From assembly GCF_000284415.1 (NCBI RefSeq), contig NC_017059.1, forward strand, positions 359,193 through 420,937: a DNA stretch of 61,745 bases. The letters run 5' to 3'. The position numbers and the translations under genes are program-made. This document shows, piece after piece, positions 24,948-38,778 of this stretch. The notes beneath the pieces are model-generated. The model worked only from the letters and a program-made list of their open reading frames with translations. It was not told the origin of the DNA and did not search any database. How positions within the stretch are numbered: the first letter of the stretch is position 1; the number at the start of each line of letters is the position of its first letter. The DNA is from Pararhodospirillum photometricum DSM 122. GTDB taxonomy: Bacteria; Pseudomonadota; Alphaproteobacteria; Rhodospirillales; Rhodospirillaceae.

Positions 24948-27176
24948 TCAGCCGTGGTTCTCCAAATCGGCAATTCGCCCTAATATCCGATCTACTATCA
25001 TTTGGCGTGTTGAATCTTGCCCAACGCGTCTGGACTCTAATTGGTTACGCCAGTTGTTTACGAATTGACCACAGCGTCGGTAACTCAGCTTGCCGCGATA
25101 CCGCTGCAGACCTTCAAAAACGATATCCAAGAGGGTCTCTTCGTCCCGGCTGACGGCAAGCTGGGAGATGGCCTCAAGTACCGCTATACCTCGGTCATTC
25201 GGTAAGTTTGTATACATAAAGTATTCATCTAAAAGTTTCCCTGCCTCTCTCGCTAAAGCGCTCATCTCGTCACCGCCCACAAGTGCTGCGACTGGCTTCC
25301 CCACGTTCACTGCGCACTTCATGTATTCCGATATCCTCAGCAAAAGTTGCGGGATATGCGCAGGTATGTATTCCGGCCCAAAATTTCGGTTAGTCTGCAT
25401 CGCAGATAGCTGACTGCGCCGAATATCAATAACATTGCGATATTCATCAAGGGCTTGGATCGGATCAATGATCTCGCGTGCGCGCGGAATATTGTCGAGT
25501 GCAATGGTGCGCCACCGACGCCAGCCGACGAGTTCATCAATCGGGTCAAGGTCTACGGCATCGGCTTTGCGGCCTATCGAAGCCGAGGCGAGCTCTGAAT
25601 AGTGCTGGCATGTCTTGAAATGATCGATTGCTCTCAATGCCAACGCTTTCTTAACCTCGGGTCTTCCTGCCGCTGTAGCACGATTTCGCAAGATGAGCCC
25701 CTGATAGTCGACCGCAGTTGCACAAGCTACCAATGTGAGCGCCCGTTCGACATCTCGAGTAGATGAGCCGGTTGCGAGAGATTGTCGACCCTGTTGGTGC
25801 AATCGCTCGAAAATATCGAACGAAGCAGGGTGGATTGAAGCGTTTATCCCAAGTAACTCAACTGTAATTTGGTTGAGAGCGTCGCTTTGCTCAATCCTAT
25901 ACTGTCTTTGCCCTTCTATAATTGATGCGAAATTTACGCCATGAAACATACACGAGGAACCATCGGCGCCCCCGAAAAACACGATCTTATCCTGATTGAA
26001 ACCTAAACTCTCAAGATAATAATGCTCCAAAGAAACCCAAGCACCCACGACATTTGTTGCAATATCCTCGACGAGGTTATCGACGTCACCTCTCGGTACA
26101 TTTCTCGAACTCCACTCTTTCTGCAATTCCCAAACTAAACGCTCACGAATTTGTCTCTTGAGATCCCGTCCTACCAACGGATCAGCACCGACAGCGACAT
26201 CGTCCATGTCAGTCGGAATGGACACGTTCAAACGTTTCAACTCAGCTTCAAGCAACCCCGCTAAATCGCCTTTGACTATCCGGTTTTCAAAATGCCGTCT
26301 GGCGAACGGTGAAAGATCAGTACCGTCGCCTTTCCACGACGTCCACGCGAATTTGTTGACGGTTCCAGGGTTTGTCGCAATGATGTCCTCCAGGAGCAAA
26401 TTGAAATCATACTCGTCAGCACCGCTGTAGCCGAATGTGGTTAGGCTCTCCGCTGAAGAAATGGTGTTTTCGATAAACTGTGAAAAATCCAGAGGAAAGG
26501 CACGAGCGAGACCTCGCGCGAAGACTGTACTGGGATCCGCATATCCTCCCGAAAAGCGGCTCATTGTCCCGCGCTCGGGAGCGTTTTCTGAGACCGCGAT
26601 CGCGTGATTGGCACGCGACATGTTATCTGTATCGCCGACTGTTCCATGCAATGGGATGATCGAGTTTTCGAGTCCCGCGATCTTGGAAGTTTCCGTCCTA
26701 AAGCATTCAACCTGAGATAGAGTGACAACACTATATGGGACATCTGCAATATCGTGCGCCTTCATGAGGCCGATGTCGAAATTTGTCGTCATGATGGGCC
26801 CCAGCAGATCCGGCGCGTACTTCCGAGCCAGAGCGATCAAGAGATAAAGTCTTGTCGTCTGGTAGGCCGGCCCACGCGCAGTCCTTTTCAGCGTGCCAAG
26901 GTCGAACGCAGATTGAAGAATTTTGTCGACGGGAAAGCAATCGCCAAGTCTATACGAAAATAGGGAAAACAGTGCTTCAAGGGTCATGTAGGGGCGCTCA
27001 AGAAGTGCAAGTATCTGTGCGCGCAATCCAACAGCATTCTTAGGTCTGGCATAAGTCAACGCAGCGTCAATAACCCAGGTCTTCAGCTCATACGCGGTTG
27101 GCAGGGGGTGAGATGCGCCTGCCCCAAGAATGAGAACCGAACGCGCCGACGGTTCCAAGTGTAACGGACTAGACAT
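24948..27176 (-). CDS. SIR2-like domain protein, putative NADase of a defence system
   Basis: A 742-aa protein with an N-terminal SIR2-like Rossmann domain: VLILGAGASHP (nucleotide loop, residues 14-24), MTTNFDIGL (Asn132), IIPLHGTVGD (His177) and TFGYSGADEYD (249-258). The residues that matter for NAD cleavage in SIR2 proteins, Asn and His, are present. Residues about 300-742 are mostly helical without a recognised domain, resembling the long sensor regions of single-gene SIR2 anti-phage proteins. The start at 27176 follows a GAGAGG site. GC is lower than in neighbouring core genes. The gene stands alone on the minus strand between an IS5 copy and a transposase stump. Defence function is inferred from family and context. 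Confidence 0.72.
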   Translation of the reverse strand: MSSPLHLEPSARSVLILGAGASHPLPTAYELKTWVIDAALTYARPKNAVGLRAQILALLERPYMTLEALFSLFSYRLGDCFPVDKILQSAFDLGTLKRTARGPAYQTTRLYLLIALARKYAPDLLGPIMTTNFDIGLMKAHDIADVPYSVVTLSQVECFRTETSKIAGLENSIIPLHGTVGDTDNMSRANHAIAVSENAPERGTMSRFSGGYADPSTVFARGLARAFPLDFSQFIENTISSAESLTTFGYSGADEYDFNLLLEDIIATNPGTVNKFAWTSWKGDGTDLSPFARRHFENRIVKGDLAGLLEAELKRLNVSIPTDMDDVAVGADPLVGRDLKRQIRERLVWELQKEWSSRNVPRGDVDNLVEDIATNVVGAWVSLEHYYLESLGFNQDKIVFFGGADGSSCMFHGVNFASIIEGQRQYRIEQSDALNQITVELLGINASIHPASFDIFERLHQQGRQSLATGSSTRDVERALTLVACATAVDYQGLILRNRATAAGRPEVKKALALRAIDHFKTCQHYSELASASIGRKADAVDLDPIDELVGWRRWRTIALDNIPRAREIIDPIQALDEYRNVIDIRRSQLSAMQTNRNFGPEYIPAHIPQLLLRISEYMKCAVNVGKPVAALVGGDEMSALAREAGKLLDEYFMYTNLPNDRGIAVLEAISQLAVSRDEETLLDIVFEGLQRYRGKLSYRRCGQFVNNWRNQLESRRVGQDSTRQMIVDRILGRIADLENHG

Positions 27177-27404
27177 GTCGCCTCTCAGTGAGTAAAAAAA
27201 CGGAAGTGGAAGACAGATATACCATCTAACAGAGCGCCATTGTTGATTTCGAAGCTGTTGTCTCGCCACAGATTTATAAATAAGTTTGAGACGTTTTACT
27301 ATAAAGGCTTATTCCTTTGAGTCCGGGACCGCATCATGTGGTGACAGGCGGCTCAAAATGGCGCAGAACATACAGTAAACACGCGCTGTTTCGGGAGCTC
27401 AGCC
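27177..27404. other. AT-rich gap upstream of the SIR2-like gene
   Basis: No gene is visible. The region must contain the SIR2-like gene's promoter; a TTTATAAAT-like stretch on the minus strand near 27283-27291 is a candidate -10 region, but no matching -35 is convincing. The right part leads into the transposase remnant and may include the eroded end of that element. Confidence 0.35.
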
Positions 27405-27551
27405 ATGACCAAGTTTCCCCGATCTCTCCTCGAATTCCAGCGCCAGTTTTCGGACGAATCCGCCTGCGCGGCGTATCTCGCGAATCTTTGCCGATCGCGC
27501 TTCTCCTCCAAACAAAAAAGGCTCCCCTTACGGAGAGCCCCAAAGTTCTGA
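27405..27551 (+). pseudogene. Stump of an IS1595-type transposase
   Basis: Translation begins MTKFPRSLLEFQRQFSDE, then SACAAYLANL, which matches the conserved start of IS1595/IS1016-group transposases (FPRTLLEFQRxFxDExxCxxYLxxLRW). After about 29 residues the homology ends and the frame runs through unrelated sequence to a TGA at 27549-27551, next to a type A palindrome. About nine tenths of the gene is missing. It shows a second mobile element once reached this island. Confidence 0.65.
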
Positions 27552-27582
27552 GGGGTCTGGGGAGGCGAGCCTCCCCAGCCTT
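27550..27582 (-). repeat. Type A intergenic palindrome (copy 5)
   Basis: GAGGGGTCTGGGGAGGC, short centre, GCCTCCCCAGCCTT, 11 bases after the pccA stop in the common orientation. Confidence 0.85.
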
Positions 27583-27593
27583 ATTGTTTGCCC

Positions 27594-29582
<1,989 letters not shown>

Positions 29583-29639
29583 CGGGTGCCCCGGTTGGCT
29601 GGCGGTGCGGTCTCAGGCGAATGGTCGGAGAACCCGCCC

Positions 29640-31172
<1,533 letters not shown>

Positions 31173-31666
31173 TCAACGGTTCCTGTACGGACTGGCGGCG
31201 AGGGCGCGGAGTATATCCTTGCCTAAAAAGCGAGGCTAGCTTTTCTTTTGTTGCGTGGAAGGCGTTAAATGGAGCCGAAATACCGCCCAATCCCCGCCTT
31301 TCGGCCCACGCGGCGGCGGCACCGACCGGCCGACCGGTGCTTTAGCCGCCCCCTCGTAAAAGTTGTTGGACTGGGTGAGCACGATAATCAAAGAGCTTGT
31401 CCGCCCGGTCGTTGGGGTTTTTGGTTCGACTAAAAACTAATTCCCAGGGAAGGCGTTCTTCCTGTGGGTATTTCAGCGGTGAAGAATGGATTTGCTCTTT
31501 GTGACAGGATCGGCAGGCCTGGCTCCTCCTTCAAAAGGCGCGCTCCGTGCCCGATTTGACTTCTCTTTATAAGAGTATAAGGGAGCCTATTACCGACTTC
31601 CCGCACCGGTCCTTCCGGGCGAAAAACACCCCGATTTATCGTTAAAGACGTTTTTCCTCAAGAAAA
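31173..31666. other. Intergenic region between pccB and mutS
   Basis: About 490 bases without a convincing gene. On the minus strand GGATATACT (complement around 31210-31217) lies about 40 bases before the pccB ATG and may be its -10 element; no good -35 accompanies it. The rest is of mixed composition with an inverted stretch CACCGACCGGCCGACCGGTGC near 31319-31339. No recognisable RNA structure was found. Confidence 0.35.
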
Positions 31667-31698
31667 CGACCCGCCTCCAGGGGGCAGGGGGCGGGTCG
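31667..31698 (-). terminator. Rho-independent terminator of mutS
   Basis: Stem CGACCCGCC / GGCGGGTCG (9 bp) with a 14-base GC-rich loop; in the mutS direction it is followed by TTTTCTTG. It lies 31 bases past the mutS stop. Confidence 0.8.
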
Positions 31699-31728
31699 AT
31701 CTGCGTTTTTTACTTGGGTAACTTGCGT

Positions 31729-34437
31729 TCAGCGCAGGAGAGCCCGTAGCCGATACAGGGTGTCCAGGGCCTCGCGCGGGCTCAGATCGTCGGGCGAGAG
31801 GGATCGCAGAGCGTCTTCGACCGGCGAGGGGGGCACTGGGGGAGGGGGCGCGCTCGCAGGCACCGAGCGGGGACGGGCGGCGGCGAACAAGGGCAGGTCC
31901 TCGACCAGCCGAGCCGGCGAGGGCGTGGTATCGCCGCGTTCCAAGGTGGCCAACACCTCCTCGGCCCGGGCCAGCACGGCATCGGGCAAGCCGGCCAGTC
32001 TGGCGACATGGATGCCATAGGAGCGATCCGCCGCCCCCGGCCCGACTTCGTGCAAGAACACCACCTCGCCCTTCCACTCCCTGACCCGCAGGGTATGACA
32101 GGACAACTGGTCCAGGCGTTTGGCGAGCACGGTCAGTTCGTGGTAATGGGTGGCGAACAAGGCCCGGCAGCGGGTGGTATCGTGCAGGGATTCCACGGTG
32201 GCCCAGGCGATGGAGAGGCCATCGTAGGTCGCGGTGCCCCGGCCGATCTCGTCGAGAATAACCAAGGAGCGCTCGGTCGCCTGATGCAAGATGGCGGCGG
32301 TTTCCACCATCTCGACCATGAAGGTGGAGCGCCCGCGCGCCAGATCATCGGCCGCCCCCACCCGCGAGAACAGGCGATCGACTACCCCCAGATGCGCCTG
32401 ATCGGCGGGCACAAACGAGCCCATTTGCGCCATCAAGACGATCAGGGCGTTTTGCCGCAGGAACGTCGATTTACCGGCCATGTTGGGACCGGTGAGCAGC
32501 CACAGGCGTTGCCCGGGGCCCAGGTCGCAGGCATTGCCGACAAACGCCCCCTCGCCCGAAGCCTTGAGCGCCGCTTCCACCACCGGGTGGCGGGCGTTGA
32601 CCAGGGAAAAGGCCAGTGAGCGATCGAGCACCGGCCGGCAATAACGCTCGGTTTCGGCCAGTTCGGCCAGGGCCAGCAGCACATCGAGTTGCGCCAAGCC
32701 GTCGGCGGCCGCCGCGATCCCTTCGGCCTCGGCCAGCACCGCGTCGCGCAACTCGGCAAACAGGTCCTGTTCCAGGGCCAAGGCGCGCTCGGCGGCGCCA
32801 CGGATGCGGTCCTCCAGGTCGGCGAGATCCACGGTGGTGAAGCGAACCTGGCTGGCCAGGGTTTGCCGGTGCATGAAGGGATTGGTCTGTCCCTCGGCCC
32901 CGCGCGCCCCCATCAGGCGGTCGGCCCGCCCGGCCGGCACCTCAATAAAGTAGCCCAGCACATTATTGTGCTTGATCTTGAGGGTGTTGATCCCGGTCTC
33001 CTCGACGTAGCGGGCCTGAAGCGCGGCAATCAGACGGCGGCTTTCGTCGCGCAGGGCCCGGGCCTCGTCGAGACCGGCGTGAAACCCGGGATGGATAAAG
33101 CCGCCATCACGCGCCAGCACCGGCAGGTCGTCGGCCAGGGCCCGGCCCAGAAGATCGACCAAGGCATCGTGCTGCCCCAGGGCGGCCAGGGCGCTACTCA
33201 CGTCCGACGGTAGGGCATGCAGGCCGCCCCCCAACGCGCCAATGCCCAGCCGCAGGGCCGGGACCCGCGCCAAACCATCGCGCACGGCGGCCAGATCGCG
33301 CGGCCCGCCCCGGCCCAGCGACAGCCGCGACAAGGCCCGGGCAATATCGGGACAGCCGGTCAGCAGACCGCGCAACTCGGTGCGGGCCTCGGTTGCGCCC
33401 ACGAACAAGGCCACCCCGTCGAGGCGCTGGTTCAGGACCTCGGGATCGGTCAACGGCGCGGCCAGACGCTCGGCCAGCAAACGGGCCCCGGGACCGGTCA
33501 CGGTGCGGTCAAGGGTGGCGAGCAGGCTGCCCTTGCGCCCGCCGGTCAAGGTCTCGAAAAGCTCCAGATTGCGCCGGGTCGCGGGATCAATCGCCATGAC
33601 CGCGCTTTCGTCGAGCCGACGCGGCGGCGACAGCCGGGGCAAGCGCCCGGCCTGGGTCAAGGTGACGTAATCAATCACCGCGCCGAGCGCCGCGATCTCG
33701 GCCCGGCCAAAATCACCAAAGGCATCCAGGGCGCCCACGGCAAAGACCTCGTGCAGGCGCTTGCGGGCGTTTTCACTGTCAAAGCGGCTGGCGGGCAGGG
33801 GGCTCACCACCGGCTTGACCGACACCAGCGCCTCGGCAAAAGCCGGATCCGCGCTCAGGGTGTCGGGCAAGATCAGCTCGCCCGGGGCCAAGCGGGCCAG
33901 GGCCGGGCCCAAGGTGGCCACGTCCAGGGCCTGGGCCCCCAGGGCGCCGGTTGACACATCGACCCAGGCCAGCCCCAAGGTCTCGCGCTGACGGACCAAG
34001 GCCGCCAGATAATTGGGCCGGCGGGCGTCAAGCAAGGTGTCCTCGGTCAAGGTGCCCGGGGTCACGGTGCGCACCACGGCGCGGGCCACCACCGCCTTGG
34101 CGCCGCGCTGACGCCGGGCTTCGGCCGGGTCCTCGATCTGCTCGCAGATGACCACCTTGTGCCCGGCCCGGATCAGGCGCGCGAGATAGCTTTCGTGGGA
34201 ATGCACCGGCACGCCGCACATGGGGATGTCGGCGCCTTGATGCTTGCCCCGCTTGGTCAGGGCAATATCGAGGGTGCGCGACGCCGCCACCGCGTCGTCA
34301 AAGAACATCTCGTAAAAATCGCCCATGCGGTAGAATAACAGGCCGTCCGGGTTCTGGGCCTTCAAGCTCAGATACTGCCCCATCATGGGCGTGACATCGC
34401 CGATCTCGGCGGTCTCGGGCTCGGGAGCGGAGGTCAT
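31729..34437 (-). CDS. mutS: DNA mismatch repair protein MutS
   Basis: Recognises mispairs and starts mismatch repair. The 902-aa protein has the mismatch-contact motif GDFYEMFF close to the N-terminus after [21 protein letters not shown], the core and clamp domains, and the ABC ATPase: Walker [11 protein letters not shown], signature region [20 protein letters not shown], Walker [16 protein letters not shown]. The tail has the beta-clamp/dimerisation region. The start at 34437 was chosen since a longer in-frame start at 34638 reads through a type A palindrome and has no family match. Confidence 0.96.
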   Translation of the reverse strand: MTSAPEPETAEIGDVTPMMGQYLSLKAQNPDGLLFYRMGDFYEMFFDDAVAASRTLDIALTKRGKHQGADIPMCGVPVHSHESYLARLIRAGHKVVICEQIEDPAEARRQRGAKAVVARAVVRTVTPGTLTEDTLLDARRPNYLAALVRQRETLGLAWVDVSTGALGAQALDVATLGPALARLAPGELILPDTLSADPAFAEALVSVKPVVSPLPASRFDSENARKRLHEVFAVGALDAFGDFGRAEIAALGAVIDYVTLTQAGRLPRLSPPRRLDESAVMAIDPATRRNLELFETLTGGRKGSLLATLDRTVTGPGARLLAERLAAPLTDPEVLNQRLDGVALFVGATEARTELRGLLTGCPDIARALSRLSLGRGGPRDLAAVRDGLARVPALRLGIGALGGGLHALPSDVSSALAALGQHDALVDLLGRALADDLPVLARDGGFIHPGFHAGLDEARALRDESRRLIAALQARYVEETGINTLKIKHNNVLGYFIEVPAGRADRLMGARGAEGQTNPFMHRQTLASQVRFTTVDLADLEDRIRGAAERALALEQDLFAELRDAVLAEAEGIAAAADGLAQLDVLLALAELAETERYCRPVLDRSLAFSLVNARHPVVEAALKASGEGAFVGNACDLGPGQRLWLLTGPNMAGKSTFLRQNALIVLMAQMGSFVPADQAHLGVVDRLFSRVGAADDLARGRSTFMVEMVETAAILHQATERSLVILDEIGRGTATYDGLSIAWATVESLHDTTRCRALFATHYHELTVLAKRLDQLSCHTLRVREWKGEVVFLHEVGPGAADRSYGIHVARLAGLPDAVLARAEEVLATLERGDTTPSPARLVEDLPLFAAARPRSVPASAPPPPVPPSPVEDALRSLSPDDLSPREALDTLYRLRALLR

Positions 34438-34518
34438 GGCTTGATCCTGATGAGACGGTGAACAATCCTGGCCCCGCGAAAAAAGCCCGTGGCGTCGTAG
34501 CGGGCAAGAGGAAAAGAG

Positions 34519-34551
34519 AAGGCTGGGGAGGCGGGCCTCCCCAGACCCCTC
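34519..34551 (+). repeat. Type A intergenic palindrome (copy 6)
   Basis: AAGGCTGGGGAGGC, centre GG, GCCTCCCCAGACCCCTC. Left member of an inverted pair with copy 7; it is 82 bases upstream of the mutS start, so not at a gene end. Confidence 0.85.
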
Positions 34552-34594
34552 CGATCCTGGGGCATTCCTCGACGCGAAGGGCCCGCCGGACCGT

Positions 34595-34625
34595 GGGGTC
34601 TGGGGAGGCCCGCCTCCCCAGCCTT
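34595..34625 (-). repeat. Type A intergenic palindrome (copy 7)
   Basis: GGGGTCTGGGGAGGC, centre CC, GCCTCCCCAGCCTT. Right member of the inverted pair with copy 6. Confidence 0.85.
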
Positions 34626-34925
34626 CTCTCTTTCCCAATCCCCCGACCGCGTTCGGTCAAGCGACGCACGCGAGGCTAGGCTTTTGCGCTGGGCTCGGGC
34701 ACAATAATGGGTGTGGGGAGGTGGATGGCTTTTCAACCTTTTGGTACGTGATGGCGGTTTTTCGCCGGCCGTGACCAAGGGCCTTGGTGATCCCGTCCCG
34801 CCCCTCTCCCGACGTCCGGTCCGCGTTCCTCTCCTCCTTGGTGGTTTCCTGGGAGTGTGGGGACGCCGCCTTCCCCCGAGCGGCGAGGGCCGTTTCCCTT
34901 CTGTCCACTCAGGATCAAGGCCTCC

Positions 34926-37190
34926 ATGGTCAACGACAGCAAACGCAATCTGGAGCGCGAGGCGCTTTTGTTCCATTCCACCGGGCGTCCGGGGAAGATT
35001 GAGATTCATCCAACCAAGCCGCTGGCCACGCAGCGCGACCTTTCGCTGGCCTATTCGCCGGGCGTGGCCGCGCCGTGCCTGGAGATCGCGCGCGACCCCA
35101 GCACGGCCTACGACTACACGGCCAAGGGTAATCTGGTGGCGGTGATCTCCAATGGCACGGCGGTGCTGGGCCTGGGGGATCTGGGGGCGCTGGCCGGCAA
35201 GCCGGTGATGGAAGGCAAGGCGGTTTTGTTTAAGGCCTTTGCCGATGTCGATGGCATTGATCTGGAGGTGGACACCCGCGACGTCGAGGAGTTCATCAAC
35301 TGCGTGCGCTATCTCGGACCCAGCTTCGGCGGCATCAACCTGGAAGACATCAAGGCACCCGAGTGCTTCATCATTGAAAGCCGGCTGCGCGAGTTGATGG
35401 ACATTCCGGTGTTCCACGACGACCAGCACGGCACGGCGATCATTGCCACGGCCGGATTCTTGAATGCGCTGGACCTGACCGGGCGCAAGATCAGCGACGT
35501 GCGGCTGGTGGTGAACGGGGCCGGGGCGGCGGCCATTGCCTGCGTCGAGTTGGTCAAGGCGGTCGGTCTGCCGCACGAAAACGTCATTTTGTGTGATTCC
35601 AAGGGAGTGGTTCATCGCGGCCGCACCGATTTGAACCAGTGGAAGTCGGCCCACGCCCAGGACACGCCGCTGCGTACCTTGGAGGAGGCCCTGGCCGGGG
35701 CGGATGCGTTCTTTGGCCTGTCGGTCAAGGGAGCGGTGACGCCGGCCATGGTCGCGGTCATGGCGCCGCGCCCGATCATTTTTGCCATGGCCAACCCGGA
35801 TCCCGAGATCACGCCCGAGGACGTGCGCTCGGTACGCCAAGATGCCATCATGGCCACCGGTCGCTCGGACTATCCCAACCAGATCAACAACGTTCTGGGC
35901 TTCCCCTACATCTTCCGGGGCGCGCTTGATGTGCGGGCCCGCACCATCAACGACGAGATGAAGATCGCGGCGGCCAAGGCCATCGCCGCGCTGGCCCGCG
36001 AGGACGTACCCGACGAGGTGGCGGCGGCCTATGCCGGACGGCGGCTGCGCTATGGGCCGGACTACATCATCCCGGTGCCCTTTGACCCCCGGCTGATTGC
36101 CGCCATTCCGCCGGCGGTGGCGGAAGCGGCGATGCGCTCGGGCGTGGCGCGCCGGCCGATCATCGACATGGAAAGCTACCGCCGCGAGCTGTCGGCCCGT
36201 CTGGATCCGACGGCGGCCAGCCTTCAGGCCCTGGCCGCCGAGGTACAGACCCGGCCGCAGCGGGTGGTGTTCGCCGAGGGCGAGGAAGAAAAGATGATCC
36301 GCGCCGCCCTGGCGTTTCGCAACGCCGGCTATGGCACGCCGATCCTCATTGGGCGCGAGGAGCGCATTCGCGAGACCATCACCAGCCTGGGCCTGGGCAC
36401 CACCCTCGACGGTTTGGAGATCCAAAACGCCAAGCTGTCCTACCACACCAAGCACTATACCGATTTTATGTATCGCCGGTTGCAGCGACGCGGCAGCCTG
36501 TACCGCGACGTCCAGCGCATGGTCAACCAAGACCGCAACGTGTTCGCGGCCTGCATGGTGGCGCTGGAGGATGCGGATGCCATGGTCACCGGGACCACGC
36601 GCCACTTCCATTCCTGCTTGAACGACGTGTTGCGGGTGGTGGATCCAACCCCCAACGAGTTGGTGTTCTCGGTGACGCTGATGATCGCGCGCGGGCGCAC
36701 CGTGTTCATTGCCGACACCAACGTGCACGAGGCGCCGACCGCCGAGGAACTGGCCGACATCGCCACCCAGGCGGCGGCGCTGGCCCGGCGCATGGGCCAC
36801 GAGCCCCGGGTGGCCCTGCTGTCGTACTCGACCTTTGGGGCGCCGGTGGGCCGCACCCCCGATCGCTCGCGCCAAGCGGTGGCGATTTTGGAGGAGCGCC
36901 GGGTGACCTTTGAGTTCGAGGGCGAAATTGGCGCCCACGTCGCGCTCGATCCTGAACTTTTGTCTTTGTATCCATTCTGTCGCTTGTCGGGACCGGCGAA
37001 TGTGCTGATCATGCCCGGTCTGCACTCGGCCAACATCTCGTCCAAGCTGTTGCAAAAGATGGGCGGGGCCACGGCCATTGGACCGATCCTGATGGGGCTG
37101 TCGCGGCCCTGCCAGATCGTGCCCATGGATGCCACCGTGTCGGACATCTTGCACATGGCCACGGTGGCCGCCGCCGAGGCGGGACGCTAA
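34926..37190 (+). CDS. maeB: NADP-type malic enzyme with phosphotransacetylase-like domain
   Basis: Decarboxylates malate to pyruvate with NAD(P) reduction. The 754-aa protein has the malic enzyme half ([54 protein letters not shown]) and a C-terminal phosphate-acetyltransferase-like half ([66 protein letters not shown]), the standard MaeB architecture. The PTA-like part usually lacks catalysis and has a regulatory role. Start placed at [17 protein letters not shown]; its ribosome site is weak. Confidence 0.94.
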   Translation: MVNDSKRNLEREALLFHSTGRPGKIEIHPTKPLATQRDLSLAYSPGVAAPCLEIARDPSTAYDYTAKGNLVAVISNGTAVLGLGDLGALAGKPVMEGKAVLFKAFADVDGIDLEVDTRDVEEFINCVRYLGPSFGGINLEDIKAPECFIIESRLRELMDIPVFHDDQHGTAIIATAGFLNALDLTGRKISDVRLVVNGAGAAAIACVELVKAVGLPHENVILCDSKGVVHRGRTDLNQWKSAHAQDTPLRTLEEALAGADAFFGLSVKGAVTPAMVAVMAPRPIIFAMANPDPEITPEDVRSVRQDAIMATGRSDYPNQINNVLGFPYIFRGALDVRARTINDEMKIAAAKAIAALAREDVPDEVAAAYAGRRLRYGPDYIIPVPFDPRLIAAIPPAVAEAAMRSGVARRPIIDMESYRRELSARLDPTAASLQALAAEVQTRPQRVVFAEGEEEKMIRAALAFRNAGYGTPILIGREERIRETITSLGLGTTLDGLEIQNAKLSYHTKHYTDFMYRRLQRRGSLYRDVQRMVNQDRNVFAACMVALEDADAMVTGTTRHFHSCLNDVLRVVDPTPNELVFSVTLMIARGRTVFIADTNVHEAPTAEELADIATQAAALARRMGHEPRVALLSYSTFGAPVGRTPDRSRQAVAILEERRVTFEFEGEIGAHVALDPELLSLYPFCRLSGPANVLIMPGLHSANISSKLLQKMGGATAIGPILMGLSRPCQIVPMDATVSDILHMATVAAAEAGR

Positions 37191-37242
37191 GACCCCGGGG
37201 AGGAGGGCTTCCCGGGATCCTTTGACCCAAGGGAGAACGGGA

Positions 37243-38655
37243 ATGGAGCGCCAGACACCAGGAGTCGGCCGCTTGATGCGGGCGGGGGCGATGATCTCCG
37301 TACCGGCGGCGGCCACGGTGTTGGGGCTTGCGGTTTTTGGCTGGGTCTCGGTGGGAGCGGCCGTGGGGTCGGTCTTGCTGATCTGGTTTTTGACCGCCCT
37401 CCTTCTGCGCTTTGCCTTTCGCGACCTGCTGGCGGTGGCGCGCCATTTGCGCGGGCTGGCCGGCCACTTGGGGGAAGACCCTGCGCCCGAACCGGCAGCC
37501 CGGCTGGACATTGCGCAAAGCCTGCTCAACGCCGGGCGGCATCTGGACCGCTCGTGGCGACGGCGCGAGTTGGCCTTGCGCGAGCAACTGACCTCCAACG
37601 AACGCCTGCTCGACACCTTGCCCGATCCCTTGCTGATGCTCGGCGCCGATGCCCTGATCACCCGGGCCAACGGAGCGGCGCGCGCCTTGTTTTCCCGGGT
37701 GCTGACGGGCCAAGAGATCACCACGGTTCTGCGCGACCCCGGGGTGCTCGACGCCATCGAGGGGGTGCTGGAAAAAGCGCCCTCGCGCCAAGTCACCTGG
37801 GTGATGCCGGGGCCGGTCGAACGCGAGTTCGAGGTCCGGGCGACCCGCCTGCCGGCGCGGGGGGTCGATGGCTCGCTGGTGATGGTGACCTTGCATGACA
37901 TCACCGCCTTGCGCCGGCTGGAGCAGATGCGCGCCGATTTTGTGGCCAACGCCAGCCATGAACTGCGCACGCCGCTGTCCAGCCTGATCGGGTTCACCGA
38001 AACCCTGGCCACCAGCGCCCGCGAGGACAGTGCGGCGCGCGAGCAGTTCTTGGCGATCATGCTGGAACAGGGCCGACGCATGCAGCGGTTGATCGAAGAC
38101 CTGCTGTCCTTGTCGCGCATCGAGATGGAGGAGCACACGCCCCCCTCGGACCCGATCAACCTGAGGGAGGTGATTGGCGGTGTGGCGCGCTTTTTGGAGA
38201 TCCGCGCCCGCGAGAAAAACATGGACATTCGCCTGGAGGGAGAAGACGCCCCGGTCGTGGTGATCGGTGATGGCGACCAACTCACCCAGATTTTTCAAAA
38301 CCTGCTCGACAACGCCCTGAAATACGGACGCCCCAGCACGCCGGTGGTGGTGCGCTGGACGCAGGTGGAGCGGGGTCCGGCCGCCATGCCCGCCGCCGTG
38401 CGCGCGCCGTGCCTGCGGGTCAGTGTCATCGACCAGGGCGAGGGCATCGCCAAGGAGCATCTGCCGCGCCTGACCGAGCGCTTTTACCGGGTGGACAAAG
38501 CCCGCTCGCGCGCCATGGGCGGCACCGGCTTGGGCCTTGCTATTGTCAAGCACGTGGTCGTGCGCCATCGGGGCGCCATGACCTTGGAAAGCGAAATTGG
38601 CAAGGGAACCACGATCAACTTGTTTTTACCGCTCTATGAGCCGACCCTCGGGTGA
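37243..38655 (+). CDS. phoR: Phosphate regulon sensor kinase PhoR
   Basis: Membrane-bound histidine kinase of the phosphate-starvation response. The 470-aa protein has two N-terminal hydrophobic segments (about residues 15-36 and 38-56) without a periplasmic domain, a PAS-like region (TLPDPLLMLGADALITRANGAARALF), the phosphoacceptor motif NASHELRTPLSSLIG (His239) and an ATPase domain (NLLDNALKYG, DQGEGIAKEHL, GGTGLGLAIVKHVV). A good GGGAGAACGGG site precedes the ATG. phoU follows; phoB and pst genes are not in the window, so the call as PhoR rests on domain layout and the phoU neighbour. Confidence 0.87.
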   Translation: MERQTPGVGRLMRAGAMISVPAAATVLGLAVFGWVSVGAAVGSVLLIWFLTALLLRFAFRDLLAVARHLRGLAGHLGEDPAPEPAARLDIAQSLLNAGRHLDRSWRRRELALREQLTSNERLLDTLPDPLLMLGADALITRANGAARALFSRVLTGQEITTVLRDPGVLDAIEGVLEKAPSRQVTWVMPGPVEREFEVRATRLPARGVDGSLVMVTLHDITALRRLEQMRADFVANASHELRTPLSSLIGFTETLATSAREDSAAREQFLAIMLEQGRRMQRLIEDLLSLSRIEMEEHTPPSDPINLREVIGGVARFLEIRAREKNMDIRLEGEDAPVVVIGDGDQLTQIFQNLLDNALKYGRPSTPVVVRWTQVERGPAAMPAAVRAPCLRVSVIDQGEGIAKEHLPRLTERFYRVDKARSRAMGGTGLGLAIVKHVVVRHRGAMTLESEIGKGTTINLFLPLYEPTLG

Positions 38656-38778
38656 CGGTGAGACAAGACGAGCTGGAGAGGCCGCACCCGCCAAGGGCGC
38701 TCGCCTTTTGCGTCGGGGCCGGGAGAGTGATAAAAAGGGAGAAACCCCAGGGTTCTTCTGTTGAACTGGACGCCTCCC

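Larger units (their letters stand above)
34438..34925. other. Divergent intergenic region mutS / maeB
   Basis: 488 bases between the divergent starts of mutS and maeB, with no gene seen. It contains two type A palindromes in inverted orientation (34519-34551 and 34595-34625) separated by 43 bases; together they can form a larger cruciform. Promoters for both genes must lie here, but I could not assign them. Confidence 0.5.

Noticed and set aside
24948..27176. Thoeris system (ThsA with a TIR partner)
   Set aside because: No TIR-domain gene is adjacent, and the C-terminal region does not show a SLOG-type nucleotide loop.
34434..38285. Long open frame on the minus strand across maeB and phoR
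   Set aside because: Same reason: shadow of maeB and phoR, whose motifs are complete on the plus strand.
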